DNA from: Candidatus Erginobacter occultus
Lineage (GTDB): Bacteria; Auribacterota; Erginobacteria; Erginobacterales; Erginobacteraceae
DNA: 37,822 nt
Direction of reading: 5' to 3'
Assembly (NCBI GenBank): GCA_030765265.1
Contig: JAVCCZ010000111.1
Location: 1 to 37,822 of the forward strand
How positions within the stretch are numbered: the first letter of the stretch is position 1; every line of letters begins with the position of its first letter. Shown here in pieces: positions 1 through 8,850 of this stretch. Under the pieces are notes generated by a model. The model ran no database searches. It saw nothing but the letters and a program-made list of their open reading frames with translations, and was not told where the DNA came from. The position numbers and the translations under genes are program-made.

Positions 1-23
1 AACTATTGATTGAGCGGAACTTT

Positions 24-87
24 TTCTATCATATTGAATATTTTCCGCTTTAAATTTGACAAACATAGAATTTATTCTATCATATTG
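24..87. repeat. 13-bp direct repeat TTCTATCATATTG (24-36 and 75-87) flanking the intI -35
   Basis: Exact repeat read from the sequence; second copy overlaps the putative -10. Confidence 0.7.
56..83 (+). promoter_or_regulatory. Candidate sigma70-type promoter for intI (TTGACA 56-61, 16 bp, TATCAT 78-83)
   Basis: TTGACA-N16-TATCAT upstream of the ATG at 134. Confidence 0.5.
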
Positions 88-133
88 GCATCGCGCTTTA
101 CTTGCGGAAACACCTAACCGGAGGGCCTATATT

Positions 134-1129
134 ATGGCTAAGAACAGCTTACCGGAAGGGACGCCCCGGCGCAAGAAGAATCTTCTGGATGACATCAGCG
201 AGGTGATGCGCCTGCGGCATTACTCCATCCGCACCGAACAGGCATATATCCATTGGACCAAACGATTCTGCGTCTTCCACAAAATGAAACACCCCCGGAA
301 GATGGGGATCCCAGAGATCGAGGCCTTTCTTTCCCACCTGGCCACCCACGAAAAGATTGGGCGCTCAACCCAGAACCAGGCCTTCAACGCCCTGCTCTTT
401 CTCTACAAGGAGGTTTTGCGTATCCCCCTGGATGAACCGATCAACGCCCTGCGGGCGCCCCGGCGGCAGCGGATCCCGGTGGTGATGACCAGAGAAGAAA
501 CCCAGCGGGTGCTGGGGGCGATGTCGGGGACGATGAAGACACTGGCCCAGTTGCTCTATGGCAGTGGGTTGAGGCTGATGGAAGGCGTCCGGCTCCGGGT
601 CCAGGATCTTGACTTCGCCGCCAACCAGCTGATCGTTCGGGCCGGGAAGGGAAACAAGGACCGGCGGACGATGCTTCCGGAGAGTATCCAGCCGGACCTG
701 CGGGAGCATCTAAATCGGGTGAAGCTCATTCACGAACGGGACCTGGCGGAGGGGTTCGGGCGGGTTTACCTGCCTCCGGCCCTGGCGCGGAAATATCCCG
801 CCGCCGGAAAGCAATGGATCTGGCAATATGTCTTCCCCGCCCAGAGCCGGTCGGGCGATCCCCGCTCGAAAGAGATCCGGCGGCACCATATCCACCCCAC
901 GGCGTTCCAGAAAGCTTTGGGCCGCGCCGTCCGCCTGGCGGGGCTCAACAAGCGGGTGACCAGCCACACCTTCCGCCACAGTTTCGCCACCCATCTCCTG
1001 GCCGGCGGTTATGACATCCGGACCATCCAGGACCTTTTGGGCCACGCGGATGTCTCGACGACGATGATCTACACCCACGTCCTGAACAAGGGGGGACAGG
1101 GTGTAAAGAGCCCGCTCGATACGCTATAG
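134..1129 (+). CDS. intI: Integron integrase (IntI-type tyrosine recombinase)
   Basis: [77 protein letters not shown]; IntI-specific insert [25 protein letters not shown]...[11 protein letters not shown]. The ORF track starts at 56 (TTG), but that overlaps a -35 box; ATG at 134 is the likelier start. Confidence 0.93.
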   Translation: MAKNSLPEGTPRRKKNLLDDISEVMRLRHYSIRTEQAYIHWTKRFCVFHKMKHPRKMGIPEIEAFLSHLATHEKIGRSTQNQAFNALLFLYKEVLRIPLDEPINALRAPRRQRIPVVMTREETQRVLGAMSGTMKTLAQLLYGSGLRLMEGVRLRVQDLDFAANQLIVRAGKGNKDRRTMLPESIQPDLREHLNRVKLIHERDLAEGFGRVYLPPALARKYPAAGKQWIWQYVFPAQSRSGDPRSKEIRRHHIHPTAFQKALGRAVRLAGLNKRVTSHTFRHSFATHLLAGGYDIRTIQDLLGHADVSTTMIYTHVLNKGGQGVKSPLDTL

Positions 1130-1135
1130 TATAGT

Positions 1136-1618
1136 ATGAAGAAGACACTCTTTCTCAATTCAGATATCTGCACGGGATGCTTGAGCTGCCAGGCAGCCTG
1201 CGCGGCGGAGCGGGGGGGCGGCGCGGGGGCGGCGCTTTCGGCCTTGCGGATCGAGTTCGATCCTTTCGGGGGGCCGCATTCGCTCACGGTCTGCCGGCAG
1301 TGCGATCCGGCCCCCTGCGTGAAGGCCTGCCCGACGGGGGCGATCGTTCGGGGGGAGGCGGGGTGGGCGGTGGACTTTGATCTCTGCACCGGATGCCTGG
1401 CCTGCCGAGAGGCCTGTCCCTTTTCGGCGATCTTCGTTCATCCGGTTTCGGGAAAACCCCTGCGCTGTGATCTCTGCGGGGGAGAGCCGGCCTGCGTCGA
1501 GACCTGCGGATTCGGGGCACTGGTGTACGGGGACGCCGAGGAGAAGAAGAACCGGGGGAAGGGGGTGCCGGATTTCGAGCAGGACCCGGAATTGGGGAGG
1601 GGTCCGGTAAAGGAATAG
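1136..1618 (+). CDS. aorA: Polyferredoxin, four [4Fe-4S] sites (AorA/HycB/DmsB-like), electron-transfer partner of the downstream AOR
   Basis: Four Cys groups: CTGCLSCQAAC, CRQCDPAPCVKAC, CTGCLACREAC, CDLCGGEPACVETC. Confidence 0.8.
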   Translation: MKKTLFLNSDICTGCLSCQAACAAERGGGAGAALSALRIEFDPFGGPHSLTVCRQCDPAPCVKACPTGAIVRGEAGWAVDFDLCTGCLACREACPFSAIFVHPVSGKPLRCDLCGGEPACVETCGFGALVYGDAEEKKNRGKGVPDFEQDPELGRGPVKE

Positions 1619-1630
1619 GCTTCTGATTTA

Positions 1631-1770
1631 TTTCCCGGCAAACTGGATATATGATGTGGCACCCCGTTGTGGTGCGACGGAAGTATTTCCTGGTAAACTT
1701 GAAACCCGGGGCGTTGCCCCGGGCTGAAATGTGGGACCCCGTTGGGGTCCGTTGCGGAAATAATTCGAGG
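1631..1770. repeat. Intergenic palindromic repeat module (three hairpins 1659-1675, 1705-1723, 1734-1750)
   Basis: GCACCCCGTTGTGGTGC, CCCGGGGCGTTGCCCCGGG, GGACCCCGTTGGGGTCC; imperfect 17-nt direct repeat TTTCCYGGYAAACTKGA at 1631 and 1686. Confidence 0.75.
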
Positions 1771-1782
1771 CAGCTCAGTGAA

Positions 1783-1828
1783 GAGATTGCTTCGTCCCCC
1801 TCACTCCGTTCGGGGTCCTCGCAATGAC
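1783..1828. repeat. Interspersed repeat of the GAGATTGCTTCG...CTCGCAATGAC type
   Basis: GAGATTGCTTCGTCCCCCTCACTCCGTTCGGGGTCCTCGCAATGAC; related element at 29042-29118. Confidence 0.7.
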
Positions 1829-1864
1829 AATGAAATTATCGGATTGTAACGAAGTGAAAGCCCG

Positions 1865-3850
1865 ATGAGTAACGACCAAAAATCTTACGGAGGGTACGCG
1901 GGGAAGATCCTGCGGGTGGATTTGGGGCGGGGAAAGGTCGAGATGGATGAGACCTCGCGCTACCTCCCGGACTGGATCGGGGGGCGGGGGCTGGGGGCGC
2001 GGATCGGTTGGGACGAGATTCCTCCGGGGACGGGGGCCTTCGACCCGGTTTCGCCCCTGATGATCTTGCCCGGTCCCCTGACCGGGACGGCGGCGCCCTT
2101 CTCCGGGCGGACCACGGTCTGCGGGCTGGCGCCCCAGGGCTTCCCCGAGGAGTACTTCACCCGCTCTTCCTTCGGGGGCCGGTGGGGGAGCGGTCTGAAA
2201 TACGCCGGTTTCGACGGGATCGTGATCACCGGCCGGGCGGACCGCCCGGTCTATCTGCGGATCGAGGACGGGAAGGCCGAGATCCGCGACGGCGCTGGCC
2301 TGAAAGGCCTGGGACTGATCGAAAAGCAGAAGAAGATCCTGGCCGCCGAAGGGAAGGATTGGCGGATCTTCGCCATCGGGCCGGCCGGGGAGAACCTGAG
2401 CCGGATCGCGGTCGGGGCGACCGAGACCGAGTCGGCCTCCGGCCAGGGGGGCTTCGGGGCGGTGATGGGTTCGAAGAACCTGCTGGCGGTGGCGGTCCGG
2501 GGGGAGCGGCCGCTGGCGATCGCCGATCCCGAACGCTTTGCCCGGGTCTGCCGGCTGGTCCGGGAAGAGGCCCACGGCTCCCACGGCTGGCCCCATACCC
2601 CGAGGCTCGACCCGGAGAAGGTGAAGAAATACGGCCAGCGGTTCCAGGCCTGCACCGAGGGCTGCTCGATCCGCTGCTTCGACGCCCGCAGCTACCGCAG
2701 CGTCCCCGGAACCCTCTGCCCGAAAAAGAACTATTCCGGCCAGGTCGACTGCATCGCCCAGCTCTTCCCTGGTCCGAAAGAGACCTGGTACAACTGGGAT
2801 ATCGGCTTCGAGGCCGGGTTCGAGATCGGTTACATCAGCAACGACCTCGGGCTCAACCACTGGGAGCTGCTGGTGGGGATGATCCCCTGGCTGCGGGGAT
2901 TGGCGGCGCGCGGCGAGCTGAAGAAGATCGATCGACTTCCGATCGACTTCTCCTCTCCCGCCTTCTGGAAGGACCTGCTGGAGAAGATCGCCTACCGGCG
3001 GGGGGAGATGGGAGACGCCCTGGCCGAGGGGACGGTCCGGGCGGCCCGGCGTCTGGGGCTGGGGCTCGACCTGGTCGATGAGTTCTACCCCGCCCGGGGC
3101 TACGCCGGGCACTGGGACGGCCACGGCGACCACATCAACCAGGTCTTCTTCCCTTTCTGGATCGTCTCGGCGCTGCAATGGGCGCTCGATACCCGCGACC
3201 CGATCTCTTCCGCCCACGGCTACGCCCAGAACATTATGGGCTGGTCTCCCTACTGCTCCCCGGAGCAGGGATTGAGCTGGGAGCGGATCGCCGAGGTGGC
3301 CGCCCGGGTCTACGGAACGAAGGAGGCCGCCCACCCGGAGAGCGGCTACGCGGCCAAGGAGATTCCGGCGGTCTTCCATATGACCCGCTCGGTGATCAAG
3401 GACTCCCTGCCCCTGGGCGACCAGGTCTTCCCCCGGATCTACTCGAAGAAGACTCCAGACAACTTCGCCCGGGCCGGGGAAATGGAAGGTCCTTCCTTCG
3501 AATACCACCTCCTTGACGCCGCCACCGGGTTCGGCTGGTCGGAAGCCGAGTTCGAGGGAGCGGCCCGGAGAGTCCTCCACCTGGAGCGGGCGCTCCTGGC
3601 GCGGAACTTCGGGCGGGGTCGGAAGGAGGACGAGGCGGTCATCCCCTACTTCTCCCGGCCGGAGAACCTGGTCAATCCCCGGATCGGGGAGAAGGTGAGT
3701 TTGGAACCGGAGAAGTTCCGGGGACTGCTCGACCGGGTTTATGGGCGGCTGGGCTGGGGTGACGACGGGCGGCCCACGGCCGAGACGCTGGGGGGGTGCG
3801 GGCTGGGGTTTGCGGCGGGCGATGTTTCTGGTGAACTACCGGGGACCTGA
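1865..3850 (+). CDS. aorB: Aldehyde:ferredoxin oxidoreductase family protein (tungsten-pterin; AorB-like)
   Basis: GYAGKILRVDLGRGKVE, WIGGRGLGARIGWDEIPPGTGAFDP..LMILPGPLTGTAAPFSGRTTVCGLAPQ, GPAGENLSRIAVGATE, GQGGFGAVMGSKNLLAVAVRG; Cys cluster CTEGCSIRC. Confidence 0.92.
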   Translation: MSNDQKSYGGYAGKILRVDLGRGKVEMDETSRYLPDWIGGRGLGARIGWDEIPPGTGAFDPVSPLMILPGPLTGTAAPFSGRTTVCGLAPQGFPEEYFTRSSFGGRWGSGLKYAGFDGIVITGRADRPVYLRIEDGKAEIRDGAGLKGLGLIEKQKKILAAEGKDWRIFAIGPAGENLSRIAVGATETESASGQGGFGAVMGSKNLLAVAVRGERPLAIADPERFARVCRLVREEAHGSHGWPHTPRLDPEKVKKYGQRFQACTEGCSIRCFDARSYRSVPGTLCPKKNYSGQVDCIAQLFPGPKETWYNWDIGFEAGFEIGYISNDLGLNHWELLVGMIPWLRGLAARGELKKIDRLPIDFSSPAFWKDLLEKIAYRRGEMGDALAEGTVRAARRLGLGLDLVDEFYPARGYAGHWDGHGDHINQVFFPFWIVSALQWALDTRDPISSAHGYAQNIMGWSPYCSPEQGLSWERIAEVAARVYGTKEAAHPESGYAAKEIPAVFHMTRSVIKDSLPLGDQVFPRIYSKKTPDNFARAGEMEGPSFEYHLLDAATGFGWSEAEFEGAARRVLHLERALLARNFGRGRKEDEAVIPYFSRPENLVNPRIGEKVSLEPEKFRGLLDRVYGRLGWGDDGRPTAETLGGCGLGFAAGDVSGELPGT

Positions 3851-3910
3851 AGGACCGCGGGGCTGGACCGAGCCTGATCGGCAACGGGGGAAATTCCACC
3901 GGGAGAAGTG

Positions 3911-3940
3911 TTGACAGGGGGGCGTTGTTTTCGATATATA
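3911..3940 (+). promoter_or_regulatory. Candidate promoter TTGACA (3911-3916)-N18-TATATA (3935-3940)
   Basis: Near-consensus hexamers upstream of the ABC operon. Confidence 0.55.
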
Positions 3941-3956
3941 CACGCGCATATATCGA
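3931..3956 (+). promoter_or_regulatory. Inverted repeat TCGATATAT-N8-ATATATCGA overlapping the -10 and start codon (operator candidate)
   Basis: Perfect 9-bp arms 3931-3939 and 3948-3956. Confidence 0.6.
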
Positions 3957-4945
3957 TGAAATTCAAATCCCTGATATTGATATCCGCCCTGCTTCTGACC
4001 GCCGGGATGACGGCGGCGGAGCCGTTGCGGATGGCGGTGGAATACAGCAACCACGCGGCCGTCGTTTACGTGGCCCGGGAGAAAGGCTGGTTCGCGGAGA
4101 CCGGCCTGGAGGTGGAGGCTTACGAGGCCTACGTCACCGGGATGGCCCTGGCGGCGGCCCTGGCGAGAGGAGAGATCAACGCCGCCTACCTCTGCCTGGT
4201 CCCGGCGATCACCGCTTACGCCAACGCCTCCGTCCCGATCCGGATCGTGGCCGGCACCCACCGCGACGGTTACGGGCTGGTGGTCGACTCGGAGAAGGTC
4301 AAGGACGTCCGGGACCTGGAGAAGCCGGGGGTCCGGATCGGCTGCGTCCGGGAGGGAGGAGCGGTCGATGTCGTCTTAAGAAAGCTGATCGACGTCCGGG
4401 GACTGGATAAGAAGGCGATCCTCACCCGGACCGTCCGGATGAACCCCGCCCAGCTGGTGATCTCGCTGCAGACCGGCCGGCTGGACGCGGTCTTCCTCCC
4501 CGAGCATTACGCGACGGTAGCCGAATCGCTGGGGTTTAAGATGCTCCTCGAGAGCCGGGAGGTCTGGCCGGGGATGGTGGGCTCGGTCCTGGCGGTGCGG
4601 AAACAGCTCCTGGACGAACACCCGGAGACGGTGGAGAAGCTGGTCAAGGTCTCCCGGGAGGCGGCCGGCTGGATCAACGAGAACCCCGGCGAGGCGGCCG
4701 GGATCGTCTCCTCCGTCTTCCGGCCCGGCGGCGAAACCGTCTTCCCCCCGCGGGCGGCCCGGGCGGCCGGGGAGCTGAGTCCCTCCGCGGCGACAATGGC
4801 CCGCTCGATGGCCCGGCTCGACTACCGCGACGGTCTCGACCCGGCCGAGGTCCAGGTGATGATCGATTACCTGGCCCGCCTGGGATACATTGCCGGGACC
4901 TTCCCGGCGGAAGAGATCCTCGACCTGAGGTTCCGGGAGCGATGA
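3956..4945 (+). CDS. ABC transporter periplasmic substrate-binding protein (NMT1/SsuA-like)
   Basis: Signal peptide MKFKSLILISALLLTAGMTAAEP then LRMAVEYSNHAAVVYVAREKGWFAETGLEVEAYE, MALAAALARGEINAAYL; ORF track start 3908 lies before the promoter -35. Confidence 0.85.
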   Translation: MKFKSLILISALLLTAGMTAAEPLRMAVEYSNHAAVVYVAREKGWFAETGLEVEAYEAYVTGMALAAALARGEINAAYLCLVPAITAYANASVPIRIVAGTHRDGYGLVVDSEKVKDVRDLEKPGVRIGCVREGGAVDVVLRKLIDVRGLDKKAILTRTVRMNPAQLVISLQTGRLDAVFLPEHYATVAESLGFKMLLESREVWPGMVGSVLAVRKQLLDEHPETVEKLVKVSREAAGWINENPGEAAGIVSSVFRPGGETVFPPRAARAAGELSPSAATMARSMARLDYRDGLDPAEVQVMIDYLARLGYIAGTFPAEEILDLRFRER

Positions 4946-5730
4946 CCGGGCAACGATTAACCCGGCTCGCCGCCGGCCTGGTCCCGGTGGCGGTCTTTCT
5001 GCTGGCCTGGGAAGCGGCGGCCCGGTTTTCCCTGATCCCCGGCCGGCTCTTCTTCCCCTCCTTTACCGAGGTGATGGTCAGTTTCTACCGGCTGCTGGCC
5101 GACGGGATCCTCCTTCCGCATTTCTTCCGGAGCCTGGTCCGGGTATTGATCGGCTTCACGCTCGGCTCGGCGGCCGGGCTGCTGGTCGGCTTCGCGATGG
5201 GCTGGAGCCGGATCGCCCACCGTTCCCTCCACCCGATCCTCAGCCTCCTCTACCCGATCCCGGCGCTGGGCTGGCTGCCGATCCTGATGCTCTGGCTGGG
5301 GATCGGGGAAGTCCTCCCGATCGCCATCATCTTCATCTGCTCCTTCTTCCCGGTCCTCTACAACACGGTCACCGGGGTGCGGGGGGTCGATCCGCAGCTG
5401 ATCCGGGCGGCCCGCTCGCTGGGCGCGGGGGGGCGGAAGCTCTTTACCACCGTCGTCCTCCCCCTGGCGCTGCCCAACATCTTCACGGGTTTCCGGCTGG
5501 AGGCGGGGATGGCCTGGCGGGTGATCATCGCCGCCGAGATGGTGGCGATCCCGACCGGGATCGGGGCGCTCCTGATGCGCTCGGAGAGCCTGCTGCGGCT
5601 GGATATCATCATCGTCTGCCTGATGGTCCTGGCGGTGATGTGCTTCACCTTCGAGCGGGTCTTCATCGTCCTGGAGAGAAAATTCACCGGGAGCTGGAGG
5701 GGCGCCCCCGAACACCCCCCCTACGTCTGA
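4942..5730 (+). CDS. ABC transporter permease (TauC/SsuC-like, BPD_transp_1)
   Basis: EAA-loop-like VRGVDPQLIRAARSLGAGGRKLFTTVVLPLALPNIFTGFRLEAGMAWRVIIAAEM; 4-nt overlap with upstream gene. Confidence 0.9.
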   Translation: MTGQRLTRLAAGLVPVAVFLLAWEAAARFSLIPGRLFFPSFTEVMVSFYRLLADGILLPHFFRSLVRVLIGFTLGSAAGLLVGFAMGWSRIAHRSLHPILSLLYPIPALGWLPILMLWLGIGEVLPIAIIFICSFFPVLYNTVTGVRGVDPQLIRAARSLGAGGRKLFTTVVLPLALPNIFTGFRLEAGMAWRVIIAAEMVAIPTGIGALLMRSESLLRLDIIIVCLMVLAVMCFTFERVFIVLERKFTGSWRGAPEHPPYV

Positions 5731-5731
5731 G

Positions 5732-6775
5732 ATGCCGGCGATCGAACTGAAAAACGTCTCCAACCGCGTCTGCCGGGATATCAGCTTGGCGGTCGCCGAC
5801 CGGGAGCTGCTGGTGCTGATCGGCCCGGTGGGCGCGGGGAAGACCTCCCTGCTCAACGTCATCGCCGGGCTGGACGAGTACCGGGGTTCGGTCCGCTTCG
5901 ACGGCCGTTCGGTCGACGGCCTCCCGGCGGCCAGCCGGAAGGTCGGCTACCTCTTCCAGAACCTCCTCCTCTTCCCCCACCTGACCGTGGAGGAGAACAT
6001 CGTTTACGGGCTGAAGGTCCGTTCCGCCTCCCCGGAAAAAACCCGCCGGCGGGCGGGATACCTGATCGACTTTTTCCACCTGGAAGGGCTGGCCGAACGT
6101 TACCCGGCCAACTTAAGCGGGGGGGAGAAGCAGCGGGTCGCCCTGGCCCGGGCGCTGGCCCCCGAGCCGGAGATCCTGCTCCTCGACGAGCCGTTCTCCA
6201 ACCTCGACTACAAGACCACCAAGTACCTGCGCCTGGAGCTGAAACGTCTCCAGCGGGAGCTGAAGATCACCGCGGTCTACGTCACCCACGACCAGTTCGA
6301 GGCCGAGGAGATCGCCGACTCGATCGCCGTCCTCCACGAGGGGAGGCTGGTCCAGGCGGGGACGGCGGAGGAGATCTTCTTCCACCCCGCCGATGAAGCG
6401 GTGGCCGATTTCATCGGGCGGCCGAATATCCTCGACTGCGAAAGTTCCCGGGTCCTGGGCGGGGGGCTGGTCGAGGTCTTATGCTCCGGGGTCCCGATCG
6501 TCGTCCCCCACCACGGCGGCCCGATTAAGAAGATCGCCGTCTTCCCCCGGGATATCTACGTCTCCCCCGATCAACCCCCGGGGCCGGAGATCAACCGCTT
6601 CCGGGCAGTGATCGAGGAGATCCGGCTCGCCGGCGCCCTGGTCGTCCTCACCCTGAAACTGGGGGAGAACACCCTGGTCAGCGAGGTCCCCCGGGTCCTC
6701 TTCGAGACCCTGGGGGTGGAGGTCGGGTCGGCGGTCTTTTTGATCCTGAAGTTCCGCTGGATCCGGGTCTGCTGA
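5732..6775 (+). CDS. ABC transporter ATP-binding protein with C-terminal TOBE-like extension
   Basis: Walker A GPVGAGKTS, signature LSGGEKQRVALARAL, Walker B ILLLDEPFSNLD, H-loop YVTHDQFEAEEIAD; about 120-aa C-terminal domain. Confidence 0.92.
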   Translation: MPAIELKNVSNRVCRDISLAVADRELLVLIGPVGAGKTSLLNVIAGLDEYRGSVRFDGRSVDGLPAASRKVGYLFQNLLLFPHLTVEENIVYGLKVRSASPEKTRRRAGYLIDFFHLEGLAERYPANLSGGEKQRVALARALAPEPEILLLDEPFSNLDYKTTKYLRLELKRLQRELKITAVYVTHDQFEAEEIADSIAVLHEGRLVQAGTAEEIFFHPADEAVADFIGRPNILDCESSRVLGGGLVEVLCSGVPIVVPHHGGPIKKIAVFPRDIYVSPDQPPGPEINRFRAVIEEIRLAGALVVLTLKLGENTLVSEVPRVLFETLGVEVGSAVFLILKFRWIRVC

Positions 6776-6896
6776 CTTTTATTTCCCCGGGATATTTTTC
6801 CGCGGCACTTAATCCCGGGGGATATCTTTTCCCTTTCCGCGGCGGGGCGGATTCCTTTATGATCCATCCTTGAACTTGATTTCCTCCCAAACAATT

Positions 6897-7418
6897 ATGC
6901 CGCTTCCCCTGAAACTGAAAGTCATCGAGGATACCCCGATCGGACCGGTGGGGATTGTCTGGGCCGAATTCAGAGGAGGACCGCGGGTGGTCCGGGTGAA
7001 GATCGGAGATTGGGAAACGGACCTGGAGCCGGAGATAGTCTCCCGACCGGAGATCGAGCGGGTGGCCCGAGGATTGAGGGAAATCCTGGAGGGAAAACCC
7101 GCCGCTGTACCCCTGGAGACGGCGGCGCTGGAGATCTGTCCGCCCTTCCGGCAAGCCGTCTTGAGGTCGGCTTACCGGATTCCGCGGGGGACGGTGACCT
7201 CCTACGGAGGACTGGCCCGGAGTCTGGGCCGGGCGGGGGCGGCCCGGGCGGTCGGCAACGCCCTGGCCGCCAACCCCTTCCCCCTGATCGTCCCCTGCCA
7301 CCGGGTGGTCCGCTCCGACGGAACGATCGGCGGCTTCACCGGAGGTGAAGGGATCAAGCGGCGGCTGCTGGAACTGGAGGGGGTCCGCTTCAGCGACAAC
7401 GGACGGATGGACAGGTGA
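6897..7418 (+). CDS. ogt: Methylated-DNA--protein-cysteine S-methyltransferase (Ogt/MGMT family)
   Basis: YRIPRGTVTSYGGLARSLGRAGAARAVGNALAANPFPLIVPCHRVVRSDGTIGGFTGG with active-site PCHRVV. Confidence 0.93.
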   Translation: MPLPLKLKVIEDTPIGPVGIVWAEFRGGPRVVRVKIGDWETDLEPEIVSRPEIERVARGLREILEGKPAAVPLETAALEICPPFRQAVLRSAYRIPRGTVTSYGGLARSLGRAGAARAVGNALAANPFPLIVPCHRVVRSDGTIGGFTGGEGIKRRLLELEGVRFSDNGRMDR

Positions 7419-7419
7419 A

Positions 7420-8850
7420 ATGAACTTCGCCACCGTAGAATTCGGGATCTTCTTCGCCATCGTCCTGGCTCTCTACTTCGTGCTGAGCCACCGCTGGCAG
7501 AACCGGCTGCTGCTGATCGCCTCCTACGTCTTCTACGGCTGGTGGGACTGGCGGTTCTGTTCGCTGATGCTGATCTCCAGCCTGGTCGATTATTTCTGCG
7601 GGCTGCTGGTCGACCGGGAACGCCGTCCCGACCTCCCCGCCGGAAGACGGAAGCTGGTCCTGACGATCAGCATCGTCACCAACCTGACCATCCTCGGCTT
7701 CTTCAAGTACTTCGACTTCTTCGCCGACTCGCTGGCGCTGCTGGCCGGGGAAGTGGGGATCCGAATCGATCCCCCGACCTGGCGGATCATCCTCCCGGTG
7801 GGGATCTCCTTCTACACCTTCCAGTCGATGAGCTACACGATCGACATCTACCGGGGGAAACTCAAGGCGGTGGAGAGCCTCCCGGATATGATGCTCTACG
7901 TCAGCCTCTTCACCCAGCTGGTGGCGGGGCCGATCGAACGGGGGGCCCACCTGGTCCCCCAGATCGTCAACCCCCGGACCGTCCTCCCGGAACGGTTCTC
8001 CAGCGGGCTGCAGCTGGCTTTCGTCGGGCTCTTCAAGAAAATGGTAATCGCCGACACTATGGCGGTGGTGGTCAACAGCGTCTACTCCTCGGCCGACCCC
8101 TCCGGCTCGGCGGTCTGGCTGGCCACCTACGCCTTCGCCCTCCAGATCTACTGCGACTTCTCCGGCTACACCGACATCGCCCGGGGTACCGCCCGGATGC
8201 TCGGTTTCGACATCTGCCTCAACTTCCGCCTCCCCTACCTGGCGGCCAACCCGGAGGACTTCTGGCAGCGCTGGCACGTCAGCCTCTCGACCTGGCTCCG
8301 CGACTACCTCTACATCCCCCTGGGCGGCAACCGGCACGGGCGGTGGAAGACGATCCGGAACCTGATGCTGACGATGCTCCTGGGGGGATTGTGGCACGGG
8401 GCGGCCTGGAACTTCGTCCTCTGGGGGGGATTCCACGGCCTGCTCCTGGTCGCCTACCGCCGGGCCGGGAACTACCGCCGGGAGAAAGCCCTGACCTTCG
8501 AGACCCGGCGGGGCTGGAGGTTCTGGCTCTCGGTGGCCGTCTTCTTCCACCTGACCTGCTTTGGCTGGCTCCTCTTCCGGGTCGAGAATATGGCCCAGGC
8601 CGGCCGGCTGCTGACCGCGCTGGTCTCCGGACCCTTCTTCGAGCCCTTAAGCATCCCGCTGCTGCGGATGGTGGCGGCGGCCGGGATCCCGCTGGCCCTC
8701 TTCCAGCTTTATCAATACTACCGCCGCTCCGCCGAGCCCTGGGTCGGCTGGCCGGCGGGGTTAAGGGCGGTCTTCTACGTTCTCCTCTTTTACGGGATCG
8801 TCGTCTTCGGCGCCCCGGAGATCAATGAATTCATCTATTTTCAATTTTAA
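7420..8850 (+). CDS. MBOAT family membrane-bound O-acyltransferase (AlgI/DltB-like)
   Basis: QLVAGPIERGAHLVPQI, FSGYTDIARGTARMLGFDICLNFRLPYLAANPEDFWQRWHVSLSTWLRDYLYIPLGGNRHG, LGGLWHGAAWNFVLWG; ATG at 7420 follows the upstream stop. Confidence 0.95.
   Translation: MNFATVEFGIFFAIVLALYFVLSHRWQNRLLLIASYVFYGWWDWRFCSLMLISSLVDYFCGLLVDRERRPDLPAGRRKLVLTISIVTNLTILGFFKYFDFFADSLALLAGEVGIRIDPPTWRIILPVGISFYTFQSMSYTIDIYRGKLKAVESLPDMMLYVSLFTQLVAGPIERGAHLVPQIVNPRTVLPERFSSGLQLAFVGLFKKMVIADTMAVVVNSVYSSADPSGSAVWLATYAFALQIYCDFSGYTDIARGTARMLGFDICLNFRLPYLAANPEDFWQRWHVSLSTWLRDYLYIPLGGNRHGRWKTIRNLMLTMLLGGLWHGAAWNFVLWGGFHGLLLVAYRRAGNYRREKALTFETRRGWRFWLSVAVFFHLTCFGWLLFRVENMAQAGRLLTALVSGPFFEPLSIPLLRMVAAAGIPLALFQLYQYYRRSAEPWVGWPAGLRAVFYVLLFYGIVVFGAPEINEFIYFQF

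Noticed and set aside
1775-3580. 601-aa minus-strand ORF
   Set aside because: Antisense to AOR; starts from the interspersed repeat (VIARTPNGVRGTKQSLH).
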